Below, piece by piece: positions 44,906 to 54,100 of a stretch of DNA of 64,000 nt. Origin of the DNA: JAAELZ01 sp965237995. Its GTDB lineage: Bacteria > Pseudomonadota > Gammaproteobacteria > Arenicellales > Poriferihabitantaceae. The position numbers and the translations under genes were made by a program. Location: the NCBI GenBank assembly GCA_965237995.1, contig CBDEGO010000002.1, positions 310,001-374,000 of the forward strand, in the 5' to 3' direction. Under the pieces are notes generated by a model. That model searched no databases. It was given only the letters and a program-made list of their open reading frames with translations, and was not told where the DNA came from. The number at the start of each line of letters is the position of its first letter. Positions within the stretch are counted from its first letter, which is position 1.

Positions 44906-45824
44906 TATTGTATCTATTCAGCACCTAAGCAAAGAGTATGATAATGGATTTAAAGCGTTAAAGGACGTTAACTTAGATATCAAAGAAGGTGAAATCCTCG
45001 CCTTGTTAGGGCCTAATGGCGCGGGTAAAACCACCTTGATCTCGACCATCTGCGGCATTGTTTCCGCTACCAGTGGCACCGTATTAGTCGGAGGCTATGA
45101 TGTAGAAAAGCAATATAGAGAAGCGCGCGAGTTAATTGGTTTAGTGCCGCAGGAAATAGCTCTAGAGCCTTTTCAGCCTGTCATAGCGACATTGCAGTTT
45201 ACGCGTGGGTTGTTTGGAAAACCAGCTAACCCGGCTTTGCTTGAAGATGTGTTAACCCGGTTATCTTTATGGGATAAAAAAGACTCTAAAACGATGGAGC
45301 TTTCTGGCGGTATGAAACGGCGTGTGTTGATCGCTAAAGCATTATGTCACGAGCCCAAAATATTGTTTTTAGATGAGCCTTCAGCAGGCGTTGACGTCGA
45401 ATTACGTAAAGAGATGTGGGAGATCGTCGCACAGTTAAAAGCTGAAGGCGTCACCATTATATTAACCACGCACTATATTGAAGAAGCTGAAGCGATCGCT
45501 GACAGAGTAGGCATCATTAGTAAAGGCGAATTATTGCTAGTAGAGGAAAAACAAACACTGATGCAACGAATGGGCCAACGTAAGATGGTAATTGAGCTTA
45601 TTGAACCCTTAGAGTGCATTCCTGAAAGCATAGAGAAATATAAGCTCAGTTACGACGCAGAAAATTTAACACTGACGTATCAATACGAGGTAACGGGTGA
45701 TCGCACTGGCATCGCTTCCTTGTTTTCAGATTTAAAAGATGCGGGCATCACTTTGCGCGATATTCAAACCCAACAGAGTTCACTAGAAGATATATTCGTT
45801 AGTTTAGTCGAGGACGCAGCATGA
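44898..45824 (+). CDS. yadG: ABC exporter ATP-binding protein (YadG-like)
   Basis: The start at 44898 gives MPNIVSIQHLSKEYDNGFKA and a 308-residue ATPase. Walker A is GPNGAGKTT, the signature LSGGMKRRVLIAKAL, Walker B ILFLDEPSAGVD and the switch His in LTTHYIEEAEAIADRVG. The C-terminal extension matches the YadG type of ABC-2 systems. It overlaps the permease gene by four bases. Substrate unknown. Confidence 0.88.
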   Translation: MPNIVSIQHLSKEYDNGFKALKDVNLDIKEGEILALLGPNGAGKTTLISTICGIVSATSGTVLVGGYDVEKQYREARELIGLVPQEIALEPFQPVIATLQFTRGLFGKPANPALLEDVLTRLSLWDKKDSKTMELSGGMKRRVLIAKALCHEPKILFLDEPSAGVDVELRKEMWEIVAQLKAEGVTIILTTHYIEEAEAIADRVGIISKGELLLVEEKQTLMQRMGQRKMVIELIEPLECIPESIEKYKLSYDAENLTLTYQYEVTGDRTGIASLFSDLKDAGITLRDIQTQQSSLEDIFVSLVEDAA

Positions 45825-46582
45825 ATATCCACGCGATAAAATCTATTTTTTCGGTAGAAATGGCGCGATTTTACCGTACCCTTTCGCAAAGCCTGTTTTC
45901 GCCTGTGCTGTCCACTTCTTTATATTTTATTGTCTTCGGCTCTGCCATTGGATCTCGCATTCAGGAAATTGATGGCGTTTCGTACGGAGCGTTTATCGTT
46001 CCGGGTTTAATTATGCTTTCGGTGTTAACCCAAAGCATATCGAATGCATCGTTTGGGATCTATTTCCCCAAGTTCTTAGGGTCAATATACGAACTGCATA
46101 CCGCGCCTGTTTCATTCGTTGAAATTGTGATTGGTTATGTAGGGGCAGCCGCATTTAAGTCAATGATCATCGGTTTGGTGATTTTGGCAACTGCAGGGTT
46201 TTTCATCGATTTACAAGTGCAACATGTACCCGCAATGCTTGCTTTTTTAGCTTTGACATCCATCTCATTTAGCCTGTTCGGCTTCATCATCGGTCTGTGG
46301 TCAAACAACTTTGAACAATTACAGTTGGTTCCCTTGTTGGTCATCACTCCCCTGGTATTCTTAGGTGGCAGTTTTTACTCAATCTCAATGCTTCCTCCAT
46401 TTTGGCAAACGGTAACGCTGTTTAACCCTGTGGTCTATTTGATCTCCGGATTTCGCTGGAGTTTTTATGGCAATGCTGACGTAAGTATCGGCCTGAGCCT
46501 TAGTATGATCGCACTGTTCCTAGTCGTTTGTTTAGGTGTTATCTGGTGGACCTTTAAAACGGGTTATAAGATTAAAAAATAG
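45821..46582 (+). CDS. yadH: ABC-2 type permease (YadH-like)
   Basis: The 253-residue protein has six membrane helices in the ABC-2 plan: LYFIVFGSAIGSRIQEIDGV near the N-terminus, LTQSISNASFGIYFPKFLGS, and FLGGSFYSISMLPPFWQTVT with the family motif before the last helices. Its start overlaps the ATPase stop. Together the two genes form an exporter resembling E. coli YadGH. Confidence 0.88.
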   Translation: MNIHAIKSIFSVEMARFYRTLSQSLFSPVLSTSLYFIVFGSAIGSRIQEIDGVSYGAFIVPGLIMLSVLTQSISNASFGIYFPKFLGSIYELHTAPVSFVEIVIGYVGAAAFKSMIIGLVILATAGFFIDLQVQHVPAMLAFLALTSISFSLFGFIIGLWSNNFEQLQLVPLLVITPLVFLGGSFYSISMLPPFWQTVTLFNPVVYLISGFRWSFYGNADVSIGLSLSMIALFLVVCLGVIWWTFKTGYKIKK

Positions 46583-46697
46583 GTAAGTCACCTAAGAGCG
46601 CCAGAGTATCAAGAAAAACGTCGTAGATATTTTCAATTGAATTTTATATAAAGATATGTTTATATGTGTAATATTATATATAAATAGAAACATCAAT

Positions 46698-47600
46698 ATG
46701 AGCTACAACAACATTCCACCGTTCAAACGAGACTTAACCGTATCATTTGAGTTTTTCCCTCCAATGAATATAAAAGCCGAGCGCAATTTGTGGAAAACCG
46801 TTGAGAAGTTGGCGCCAATCAACCCTGATTTTGCCTCAGTTACTTACGGAGCAGGAGGGACCACCCAACAAGGCACTTACGCAACGGTGAACCGCCTTCA
46901 AGCTCATGCTGGGATTGCAGCCGCCTCTCACTTAACCATTGTTGGAGCCTCGAAACATGACATAAACCAACTTCTACTAGATTACAAAAATGCAGGTATT
47001 TCTCGTATTGTGGCTTTGCGAGGTGATACTCCGGGTTGCAAGGGTGAATTCACAGCCCATCCAGATGGCTTTCAAAACTCGGTTGAGTTAATAGAACACA
47101 TTCAAAAAATGGGTGGGTTTGACGTCAGTGTCGCGGCGTACCCCGAAACACACCCATGCGCCCAATCTGAGCAAGCAGATATAACTTATTTAAAACGCAA
47201 AATGGATGCTGGAGCCAATCGAGCAATCACTCAATTCTTTTTCGAGGCCGATACGTTCCTTCGTTTTAGAGACAAGGCTGTTGCTGCGGGAGTTACAATT
47301 CCTATTTTGCCAGGCATTCTACCAGTGACAAATTATGAAAGAGTGGTCGGCTTTGCCAAGGCATGCAGCACGTATATACCACCTTGGTTTCATAATTTAT
47401 TTAAAGACCTAGATGATGATGCACAGTTAAAAGAGCGTATTGCCGCTAAAGTTGCATCAGAACTAGCCTTACAACTAAACAACGAAGGGGTGAAAGACTT
47501 TCATCTATATACTTTAAACAAATGGGGACCAGCAACTGCGATATGTAGCGCGCTAGGTCTCAAGGTAAATACAGTGACTGAACCACGCAAGGCAGCGTAA
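46698..47600 (+). CDS. metF: 5,10-methylenetetrahydrofolate reductase
   Basis: MetF reduces methylenetetrahydrofolate to methyltetrahydrofolate for methionine synthesis. The start at 46698 gives a 300-residue protein beginning MSYNNIPPFKRDLTVSFEFF. SFEFFPPMNIKAERNLW, ASVTYGAGGTT, IVALRGDTPG and ITQFFFEADTFLRF are the FAD- and folate-binding motifs. The upstream 100 bases are strikingly AT-rich; I see no riboswitch or MetJ-type box. Confidence 0.93.
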   Translation: MSYNNIPPFKRDLTVSFEFFPPMNIKAERNLWKTVEKLAPINPDFASVTYGAGGTTQQGTYATVNRLQAHAGIAAASHLTIVGASKHDINQLLLDYKNAGISRIVALRGDTPGCKGEFTAHPDGFQNSVELIEHIQKMGGFDVSVAAYPETHPCAQSEQADITYLKRKMDAGANRAITQFFFEADTFLRFRDKAVAAGVTIPILPGILPVTNYERVVGFAKACSTYIPPWFHNLFKDLDDDAQLKERIAAKVASELALQLNNEGVKDFHLYTLNKWGPATAICSALGLKVNTVTEPRKAA

Positions 47601-47699
47601 CCAATCTGTTGTGCGGCAGGGTTAATCTAACCACTTTAAAAGCCATCTTAATATCCCCCTAAATATAATATGCACTACCGGATTTGCTATTATTGAGAG

Positions 47700-48746
47700 A
47701 TGTTGCCCCAAAAAAACTTAGACCAACTGAGCGAGCTACGAAGCAACAATTTTAACTTGCTTAGAATGGGAGCCGCTTTATGCGTAGTGCTGAGCCATAG
47801 CTTCATCCTGACCGGAAATGAACCCAATGCTTTGCCGCGGATACTGGGTTACGTTTCTGTGAATTGTTTTTTCTTAATCAGCGGCTTTTTGGTGTGCAAA
47901 AGCCTTTTAGATCGCAGGTCTATCGCTAAATTTCTACGCGCACGGGCGCTTAGAATCTACCCTGCATTAATTTTCGCCGTACTCCTATGCGTGTTCATTA
48001 TTGGTCCGCTTTTTACCACCTTGTCTACCAAAGAGTATTTTTTAAATACTAAAACATACGAATTTTTGCTTAAAAATAGCATGTTGTTAGTTGGGGATGT
48101 CGTCATCAATCTGCCCGGAGTATTCAGTCAAGGCAAATATGGAAGTTGGGTTAATGCGCCGCTTTGGACGATCTTCTACGAAGTGTATATGTATCTTGGC
48201 CTAGCGTTGATTGCATTCTTTATCACGCTATCAAAAGTAGATTTCGAAAAGCGACTTAGAATAGTGATAAGCATCATCGCCGCCCTCACGATGACGGCAT
48301 TTTTAATCGACACCGGGTATAAATTATTCTCAGACTCTTTAATTGGTGTATTGTTAAGATTCACTGCGTTATTCAGCATGGGTGCAACTTTGTATTTGTA
48401 TAGAGCCCAAATTCGCTTATCAACATGGCTGTTTCTAGCGATGGTAATCATAGTTGGTTTAAGCGCAGCTAACCGAGTGTTGTTCAACGTAGCGTTTTAT
48501 TTATTTCTGGGCTATTTCTTACTTTACTTAGCGTATCTGCCTAGTGGCTGGCTGTTAAAGTTTAACCAGCTCGGCGATTATTCATATGGCATTTATGTCT
48601 TCGCCTACCCCATACAACAAGCCGTCACCCATTGGTATCCAAACCTACATTCTATTGAATTATTCGTATACGCTATGGTACCGACAATGGCTTTGGCAGT
48701 ATTTTCTTGGCATTTTATTGAGTCAAAAGCTTTGGCATTGAAATAG
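47700..48746 (+). CDS. Acyltransferase 3 family membrane protein (second copy)
   Basis: The 348-residue protein has the OafA/OatA-type membrane acyltransferase pattern: NNFNLLRMGAALCVVLSHSF with Arg and His, FLISGFLVCKSLLDRRSI, KFLRARALRIYPALIFAV and a central APLWTIFYEVYMYLGLA. About ten helices are seen. It differs clearly from the acyltransferase at 43.8 kb, so it is not a recent duplicate. It probably O-acylates a surface or lipid-linked sugar. Confidence 0.85.
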   Translation: MLPQKNLDQLSELRSNNFNLLRMGAALCVVLSHSFILTGNEPNALPRILGYVSVNCFFLISGFLVCKSLLDRRSIAKFLRARALRIYPALIFAVLLCVFIIGPLFTTLSTKEYFLNTKTYEFLLKNSMLLVGDVVINLPGVFSQGKYGSWVNAPLWTIFYEVYMYLGLALIAFFITLSKVDFEKRLRIVISIIAALTMTAFLIDTGYKLFSDSLIGVLLRFTALFSMGATLYLYRAQIRLSTWLFLAMVIIVGLSAANRVLFNVAFYLFLGYFLLYLAYLPSGWLLKFNQLGDYSYGIYVFAYPIQQAVTHWYPNLHSIELFVYAMVPTMALAVFSWHFIESKALALK

Positions 48747-48810
48747 CTATTTTTATCAATTAATTAAGTTGATATTATTGCAAAGCACTTCAGAGACATT
48801 CAACTCGTAA

Positions 48811-48972
48811 ACACCGCTATACGAAAGCGTGTAGTGTAATTCTAACGATCGAATTCAGCGCAGATGAACAGTTTTCGGCTGTATCACCTTCGTCACAACA
48901 ATCCGTAGCTATTGCATACATTAAAGCAGCCTTAGGCAATGAACCACTTTCTATAAGTGTGTATAGTTAAGG
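48811..48972 (+). pseudogene. Possible gene remnant without a start codon
   Basis: One frame reads STRKHRYTKACSVILTIEFS and ADEQFSAVSPSSQQSVAIAY then IKAALGNEPLSISVYS before a TAA at 48970. It looks like coding sequence but lacks any ATG, GTG or TTG in frame after the upstream stop. No family is recognised. It may be the 3' end of a lost gene or chance. Confidence 0.3.
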
Positions 48973-49002
48973 CTATAACAACTCCGTATTTACTCACTTT
49001 AC

Positions 49003-50214
49003 ATGAACCAAGCCCCACAGCCTGAACGCGCCCCAACAGAAGCCGAGCAAGCGAAAACCAACAAGTTGTTATTGATCACAATGCCGTTTGGGCATCTGGT
49101 TAACGACTGGCCCGGGGCGGCTTTATGGATACTAGCTCCGGCCATTGCCGTCTCTATGGGGCTCGGCCCGGTGGAAGTGGGGTTGCTTATCTCTATCCAC
49201 ATGAGTGGTGCCAGTTTGGCCTATTTACCGGCTGGTGTCATAGGAGATTTTTTCCGTAACAGAGGCAATATACTCGCGATTACTTTTTGGTGGGTTGCCG
49301 TTGGCTACTTTGTTGCCAGTGCCGCTCCCAACTTTTGGACACTCGCTATTTTGCTAGGCTTTGCTGGCTTAGGTGATGCCGCTTGGCACCCTTTGGCCAC
49401 TGGCGTCATGGTAGAACAAATGCCTAAACGACGTGCCAGTGTATTGGGCGTGCATGCTCTAGGCGGCACGATGGCGGAAGTACTCGCACCTCTTTGCGCC
49501 GGAGTATTGCTCGGCTTTTTCGAATGGCAAACTGTACTACAACTGTCAACCATTCCCGCTTTTATCATGGCGGTCTTATTTCTCAAACTTCGACACCAAA
49601 TTCCGCAGGCAAAAGAATCTCGTGTTACCAGAGCCGATTTAGGCTTTATGATAAAAACATGGTTGCAAGGCAGCAGCTTACGCACTGTGTTTATTATCAT
49701 CTTTTACAATATGGCGTTGATGGGCGGCATGGCGATGATGCCGCTTTATATGCAAGAAAAACAACATTTAACGGCCGCACAGATTGGTGTTGTGTTTGCT
49801 GTTATTGGCGTAGTGGGTGCGCTAGCTCAACCGGTTCTAGGCCATTTGTCTGATAAAACCGGTAGAAAGAAAGCCACTATAATCGGCTTATTGTTTGCTT
49901 CAGTGTTTCTTGTTGCCGTCATGTATACGCAACAATTGATCTGGTTGGTATTGGCATTTGTATTATCGCTAAGTGCTCTAGTCGGCATTCGCGCAGTACT
50001 GCTAGCGGCTACGATTGATGTTTCTGGCCGACGCGAGTCAACCACGCTAGGTTTTGCCTTTACGCTAATGGATGGCATCGGCGCCTTAGGCGCCCTACTC
50101 GCTGGAATTGCCGGCCAAACTGATTTGCGCTATGCCTTTGCCTTTTCTGCTGCTATGGCCGCCTTGGCAATGCTGTTAACACTCTTGCATACCTTTTCTG
50201 CTACGAGTGATTGA
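49003..50214 (+). CDS. Major facilitator superfamily transporter
   Basis: The 403-residue protein has 12 helices in two halves. GVIGDFFRNRGNILAITFW is the first cytoplasmic MFS loop and LGHLSDKTGRKKATIIGLL the corresponding second-half loop (motif A). LVNDWPGAALWILAPAIAVS resembles fosmidomycin-resistance-like efflux carriers. The substrate is not known. It lies ahead of an exported hypothetical gene with about ten bases between stop and the likely start. Confidence 0.85.
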   Translation: MNQAPQPERAPTEAEQAKTNKLLLITMPFGHLVNDWPGAALWILAPAIAVSMGLGPVEVGLLISIHMSGASLAYLPAGVIGDFFRNRGNILAITFWWVAVGYFVASAAPNFWTLAILLGFAGLGDAAWHPLATGVMVEQMPKRRASVLGVHALGGTMAEVLAPLCAGVLLGFFEWQTVLQLSTIPAFIMAVLFLKLRHQIPQAKESRVTRADLGFMIKTWLQGSSLRTVFIIIFYNMALMGGMAMMPLYMQEKQHLTAAQIGVVFAVIGVVGALAQPVLGHLSDKTGRKKATIIGLLFASVFLVAVMYTQQLIWLVLAFVLSLSALVGIRAVLLAATIDVSGRRESTTLGFAFTLMDGIGALGALLAGIAGQTDLRYAFAFSAAMAALAMLLTLLHTFSATSD

Positions 50215-50225
50215 TACTTGCATTG

Positions 50226-50747
50226 ATGCAAATCATTCGGTTCCTCACCTTATTACTTCTACTCTGTGTCTGGTCTCCCACTTTCGCGCGCTGTGCGGCG
50301 CAACATACTGTGTGGGTGAATTTTAGCGATGAAACGATTAAAGACAAATTCTCAATAGCCATTTACGGTGAGCACTGTTTAGACCTTACTCAACAAATTT
50401 ATATTCATGATGCGAATGAAGAATTACTTTATACGCATACTAGCCAGTTTATCGACGGTATCAGAACACATATATCTCAAGAATTTATCAAGTTTATCGT
50501 GCAATTTTCTTTGCACGAAAATTTCTTCAAGCCAACAAGCACATTACCTGATTGGAAGACTTGGTCAAAGCTAACGGCAAATTCAAAGCAGCAATTATTT
50601 GTCGCTCAACAAGAGTACTCAGCGCTTAAGCGGCAACATTGGCCAATGTTTTCATATCAAAACGGAAAAGAGCAGTTTCAAACTATTGTCTATGACCGCG
50701 CCGAAGGTAAAGTTATCAAGATTATGAGCGGAAGCGCTAAATGGTAA
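50226..50747 (+). CDS. Exported hypothetical protein, 173 aa
   Basis: The ATG at 50226 gives a Sec signal MQIIRFLTLLLLLCVWSPTF ending at ARC. The mature domain has two early cysteines (ARCAAQ and GEHCLDL) that may form a disulfide. No family is recognised. The stop overlaps the start of the TfoX_C gene (ATGGTAA), so the two are coupled. Confidence 0.7.
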   Translation: MQIIRFLTLLLLLCVWSPTFARCAAQHTVWVNFSDETIKDKFSIAIYGEHCLDLTQQIYIHDANEELLYTHTSQFIDGIRTHISQEFIKFIVQFSLHENFFKPTSTLPDWKTWSKLTANSKQQLFVAQQEYSALKRQHWPMFSYQNGKEQFQTIVYDRAEGKVIKIMSGSAKW

Positions 50748-51028
50748 ACGCCTACCCGATTGAACCTAAGCGGCTACGCGATTTAAATGGGTTTGGCCCA
50801 CGGAGCGAAGAAATATTAGCGCAAGTGGGTATTTGTTCCGTTTCAGACTTTATGGCAATTGACCCTTTCGAGCTGTATGAAATGATAAAACCCATGCAGG
50901 GTATGGGTATGAATTCAATCTATGCCATTATTGGCGCACGTGAAAATATTTCTTGGTTAGACATTGCTAAAACCCGCAAAGCAAGCATATTATTGCAATT
51001 AGATGATATGGGATTGGCACCGAAATAA
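50741..51028 (+). CDS. Stand-alone TfoX C-terminal domain protein
   Basis: The 95-residue protein matches only the C-terminal domain of TfoX/Sxy: RDLNGFGPRSEEILAQVGIC followed by SVSDFMAIDPFELYEMIK, a helix-hairpin-helix-like fold. The N-terminal TfoX domain is absent. Full TfoX is a competence activator; stand-alone C-terminal proteins have no settled role. It overlaps the preceding exported-protein gene. Confidence 0.82.
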   Translation: MVNAYPIEPKRLRDLNGFGPRSEEILAQVGICSVSDFMAIDPFELYEMIKPMQGMGMNSIYAIIGARENISWLDIAKTRKASILLQLDDMGLAPK

Positions 51029-51100
51029 GCCACTCTCAAGAGAGATCCTAAGTACAATAAGCAACCATTTCGAAATTAAACACCTACATTAAACCAATCG

Positions 51101-52390
51101 ATGAGAAAGCTTCTGCTCCAAAAGCCTGTACTCGCATGGGCGCTGTATGATTGGGCTAATTCAGCCTTCGCGACGACCGTAATGGCTGGTTTCTTTCCGA
51201 TTTTCTACAGCTCTCTGAGTAAAGACTTGAGCGTCGCAGATTCTCAGTTTTGGTTTAACGTTACATTAGCGCTCTCAGGCATTCTAGTTGCGATTGCTGC
51301 ACCTGTATTAGGGGCCATTGCTGACGCAGGTAATGGCCGAAAGAAGTTTCTCGCCACCTTTGCTCTGTTAGGTATCGCGATGAGCGCTGGCTTAGCTTGG
51401 GTGCATGCTGGCATGTGGTGGGTTGGGCTTTTACTCTATGGCTTAGGCAAAATTGGCTTTTCTGGCGCAAATGTCTTCTACGACACGATGCTAATGGAGG
51501 TCGCCGAAGAAGAAGATGTAGATATTGTTTCCGGCTTTGGTTATGCCCTTGGTTATTTAGGAGGCGGCCTGTTATTTGCACTGAACGTGTTTATGGTACT
51601 AAAACCAGATGTATTTGGTCTGGCTGACGCAAGTGCTGCTGTATCAGTTTCATTTTTCTCGGTGGCATTGTGGTGGGGCTTGTTCAGTATTCCTTTGCTT
51701 ATGATGAAGCAACCATCGAGTAGCATAGAACTGCCAACAAAGACAATGAGTGCGACTCTTAAGCAGGGGTTTAGCGAATTACGAAGCACATTTAAAAACA
51801 TTCGTAAGTATCGTGTTTTATTATTATTTTTACTGGGCTATTGGTTATACATCGACGGTGTTGGCACCATTATTAAAACGGCCGTTTTCTTTGGTAGCCG
51901 CGTACTTGAATTGCCGCAAGAAAGCCTAATTACCGCCCTACTTTTAACTCAGTTTGTTGCATTTCCTTCTGCTTTGTTATTTGGTTGGTTTGGCAAACGC
52001 GTTGGCCCTCGGCCCGGCATTCTAATTGGCTTAGCGGTTTATATCGCGGTGATCCTCTATGCATGGAAGTGGCTACAAACGGGGGCTGATTTTTATAATC
52101 TTGCCGTCGCGATAGGCTTGGTACAAGGCGGCGTGCAGAGCTTAAGTCGCTCGCTATATTCTCGTCTAGTGCCCCCATCAAGCGCAGCTGAGTTCTTTGG
52201 TTTTTATAACATGGTGGGCAAGTTCGCTAGTATTCTAGGGCCTGTACTCATGACCGTTTCGGTTCTAATCGTTCCTGGCTTTACTGAACGAGATAGCATT
52301 TTGTCGTTACTGTTGCTATTCGTATTTGGCGGCTTATTCATTGCTAGATTAGATATCAAGGAAGGAATGCGAGTAGCACAAACTGACTAA
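51101..52390 (+). CDS. UMF1/Atg22-like MFS transporter
   Basis: The 429-residue protein has 12 helices and the UMF1 family opening LAWALYDWANSAFATTVMAG followed by FFPIFYSSL, and then VLGAIADAGNGRKKFLATFA and GYALGYLGGGLLFALN. DGVGTIIKTAVFFG and GGVQSLSRSLYSRLVPP are also characteristic. The family includes Atg22-like amino acid effluxers; the substrate in bacteria is generally unknown. Confidence 0.88.
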   Translation: MRKLLLQKPVLAWALYDWANSAFATTVMAGFFPIFYSSLSKDLSVADSQFWFNVTLALSGILVAIAAPVLGAIADAGNGRKKFLATFALLGIAMSAGLAWVHAGMWWVGLLLYGLGKIGFSGANVFYDTMLMEVAEEEDVDIVSGFGYALGYLGGGLLFALNVFMVLKPDVFGLADASAAVSVSFFSVALWWGLFSIPLLMMKQPSSSIELPTKTMSATLKQGFSELRSTFKNIRKYRVLLLFLLGYWLYIDGVGTIIKTAVFFGSRVLELPQESLITALLLTQFVAFPSALLFGWFGKRVGPRPGILIGLAVYIAVILYAWKWLQTGADFYNLAVAIGLVQGGVQSLSRSLYSRLVPPSSAAEFFGFYNMVGKFASILGPVLMTVSVLIVPGFTERDSILSLLLLFVFGGLFIARLDIKEGMRVAQTD

Positions 52391-52436
52391 TCAAGCGACA
52401 CTGCCAGCTTAAGACACAAGCGATAACAACTAAGTT

Positions 52437-52868
52437 ATGAGCATTAATTACATTGAACTCAATTCACGGGCACTTAATTTACTGCTTTCTATTAAGAAAC
52501 ATGTTCCGCTAGTAGACGACAAGCTTAAAGCTTTAATTGAACTAAGAGTCTCGCAGTTAAATGGCTGCGCCTACTGTATTAATTTGCATAGCAATGAAGC
52601 GCGTCACGCAGGTGAGCTGCAACAACGACTTGATTGCTTGCCCGCCTGGAAAGAGTGCGCGTTATTTTCGGATAAAGAAATGGCCGCATTGCTGTGGGCA
52701 GAAAGCGTCACCCATATTTCAGCGCAATCTGATATGGATAAGCAGCTCGAGCGGCTATTACAGCATTACAATGAAGCAGAAGCCGTAGATCTAACCGTTA
52801 TTATTGCGGTAATGAACAGCTTAAATCGGATGGCTATCAGCTTTGGGGATAAGCCACCTAAACGTTAG
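52437..52868 (+). CDS. AhpD-like carboxymuconolactone decarboxylase-family protein
   Basis: The 143-residue protein has the AhpD core: LKALIELRVSQLNGCAYCIN followed by LHSNEARHAGE. The CxxC pair with the downstream His is the redox centre of AhpD-like peroxidase partners. The rest is helical. It ends tail to tail with the LacI-type gene with a four-base overlap. Confidence 0.88.
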   Translation: MSINYIELNSRALNLLLSIKKHVPLVDDKLKALIELRVSQLNGCAYCINLHSNEARHAGELQQRLDCLPAWKECALFSDKEMAALLWAESVTHISAQSDMDKQLERLLQHYNEAEAVDLTVIIAVMNSLNRMAISFGDKPPKR

Positions 52869-53887
52869 CTTTGCGGTGCTTGTGCCAGAGATTCTCGGTC
52901 AATGATCTCAGTGGTGAATTCTCGGCTTAGCACTTGTACATCCTTGGCGAGCAGTTGCAACAACAGCTCAGCAGCGGTTTTACCCATCTCAAGTTGTGGC
53001 ACTCGTACCGTCGTTAACGCGGGAGAAACTGCCGACGCGAGATCAATATCATCAAACCCTGTGACAGAAACTTGGCTGGGAATAGTTATCCCCAACTGTT
53101 TAGCTTTAACAATGGCCCCCGCTGCAAGCACATCATTACCGCAGATAACCGCAGTGGGAGCTACATTAGCTGACATTATTTTTGCAAATGCCTCTGCTCC
53201 ATCGTGCATGGTATACCCTGCCTCAACCATTGCAATTAACTTAGCGCCACGGCCAAAATTTGCTACCGCTTGTTGAACACCTGCCATACGGTTACTTACT
53301 CGGTCATTACCCGCTGAGACACCCGCTATCATCGCAATACGTTTATGACCTAATTGCAATACTTTTTCAGCCAGCCTCATCGCCGCCTTCATGTTGTCAA
53401 AACCAGAGTAAATATGTGACTTATCCGCTTGAAAACACCATGAAATAACATGCGGTATTTTTCGTATTGTTAAAAACTCTAAAGTTTCTGCTGGCCTAGA
53501 TGAACCAATCAGCAATAAGCCATCCGCTCCGTGGGTAACTAACGATCTAATTTGCCGAAGCTCGTCTTTAGAGTCGTAGCCCGAGCTTGCTACCAACAAG
53601 CGAATACCAGCTTCGGAAAGCTCTTCCTGAAAAGCCTGCAAACCGCCTGCAAACATAGAGTTTGCCATGGTGGGTATTATTGCACCTACCGTATTACTTC
53701 GCTTAGACGCTAACACCTTCCCGCCAAAATTAGGGGTATAGCCAAGCCGATCAACCACTGCTTGAATGCGATCTAGTGTCACTTTCGCTACTTTGTGCGG
53801 CTCGTTCAACGTACGCGATATCGTCGCGGTTGACACCCCTGCTTCTTTGGCAACATCTTCAAGCGTTGGGTTATTGGTATTTTTCAT
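52865..53887 (-). CDS. LacI/GalR-family transcriptional regulator
   Basis: The start at 53887 gives MKNTNNPTLEDVAKEAGVST and a 340-residue protein; a frame extension to 53914 adds nine residues. The helix-turn-helix TLEDVAKEAGVSTATISRTL is followed by the hinge VVDRLGYTPNFGGKVLASK and a periplasmic-binding-protein-like effector domain. It is divergent from the hpsN-like gene with two matching palindromes in the gap, so it is likely the local repressor. The ligand is probably the substrate of that enzyme, by inference. Confidence 0.9.
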   Translation of the reverse strand: MKNTNNPTLEDVAKEAGVSTATISRTLNEPHKVAKVTLDRIQAVVDRLGYTPNFGGKVLASKRSNTVGAIIPTMANSMFAGGLQAFQEELSEAGIRLLVASSGYDSKDELRQIRSLVTHGADGLLLIGSSRPAETLEFLTIRKIPHVISWCFQADKSHIYSGFDNMKAAMRLAEKVLQLGHKRIAMIAGVSAGNDRVSNRMAGVQQAVANFGRGAKLIAMVEAGYTMHDGAEAFAKIMSANVAPTAVICGNDVLAAGAIVKAKQLGITIPSQVSVTGFDDIDLASAVSPALTTVRVPQLEMGKTAAELLLQLLAKDVQVLSREFTTEIIDRESLAQAPQS

Positions 53888-53962
53888 TAACTTTATAGAA
53901 GTTGGAATTGTCACTAGCTTAAGGGTCAGGGTTGAGCTAATTCTGTAGCCTTATCTACAAAA

Positions 53963-53978
53963 ATGCAAGCGCTTGCAT
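53963..53978. promoter_or_regulatory. LacI-type operator 1
   Basis: ATGCAAGCGCTTGCAT is a perfect 16-base palindrome with the central CG step of LacI-family operators. It lies about 76 bases ahead of the LacI-type start codon and 123 bases ahead of the hpsN-like gene. Confidence 0.85.
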
Positions 53979-53985
53979 AACTTGA

Positions 53986-53999
53986 TGCAAGCGCTTACA
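53986..53999. promoter_or_regulatory. LacI-type operator 2
   Basis: TGCAAGCGCTTACA differs from the first operator core at one base. Its centre is 22 bases from the centre of operator 1, close to two helical turns, placing both on the same face of the DNA. Confidence 0.8.
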
Positions 54000-54100
54000 C
54001 TACTGCAAATATCGAATGCAAACAAAACGTATTATATTTAACTGGGCATTCGACGCATCAATGCTTAAGATCAATAAAACCACCTAATTTAGAAAAACTA

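Noticed and set aside
46583..46697. AT-rich metF leader as a riboswitch
   Set aside because: No stable stem set or known SAM or cobalamin riboswitch motif is visible.
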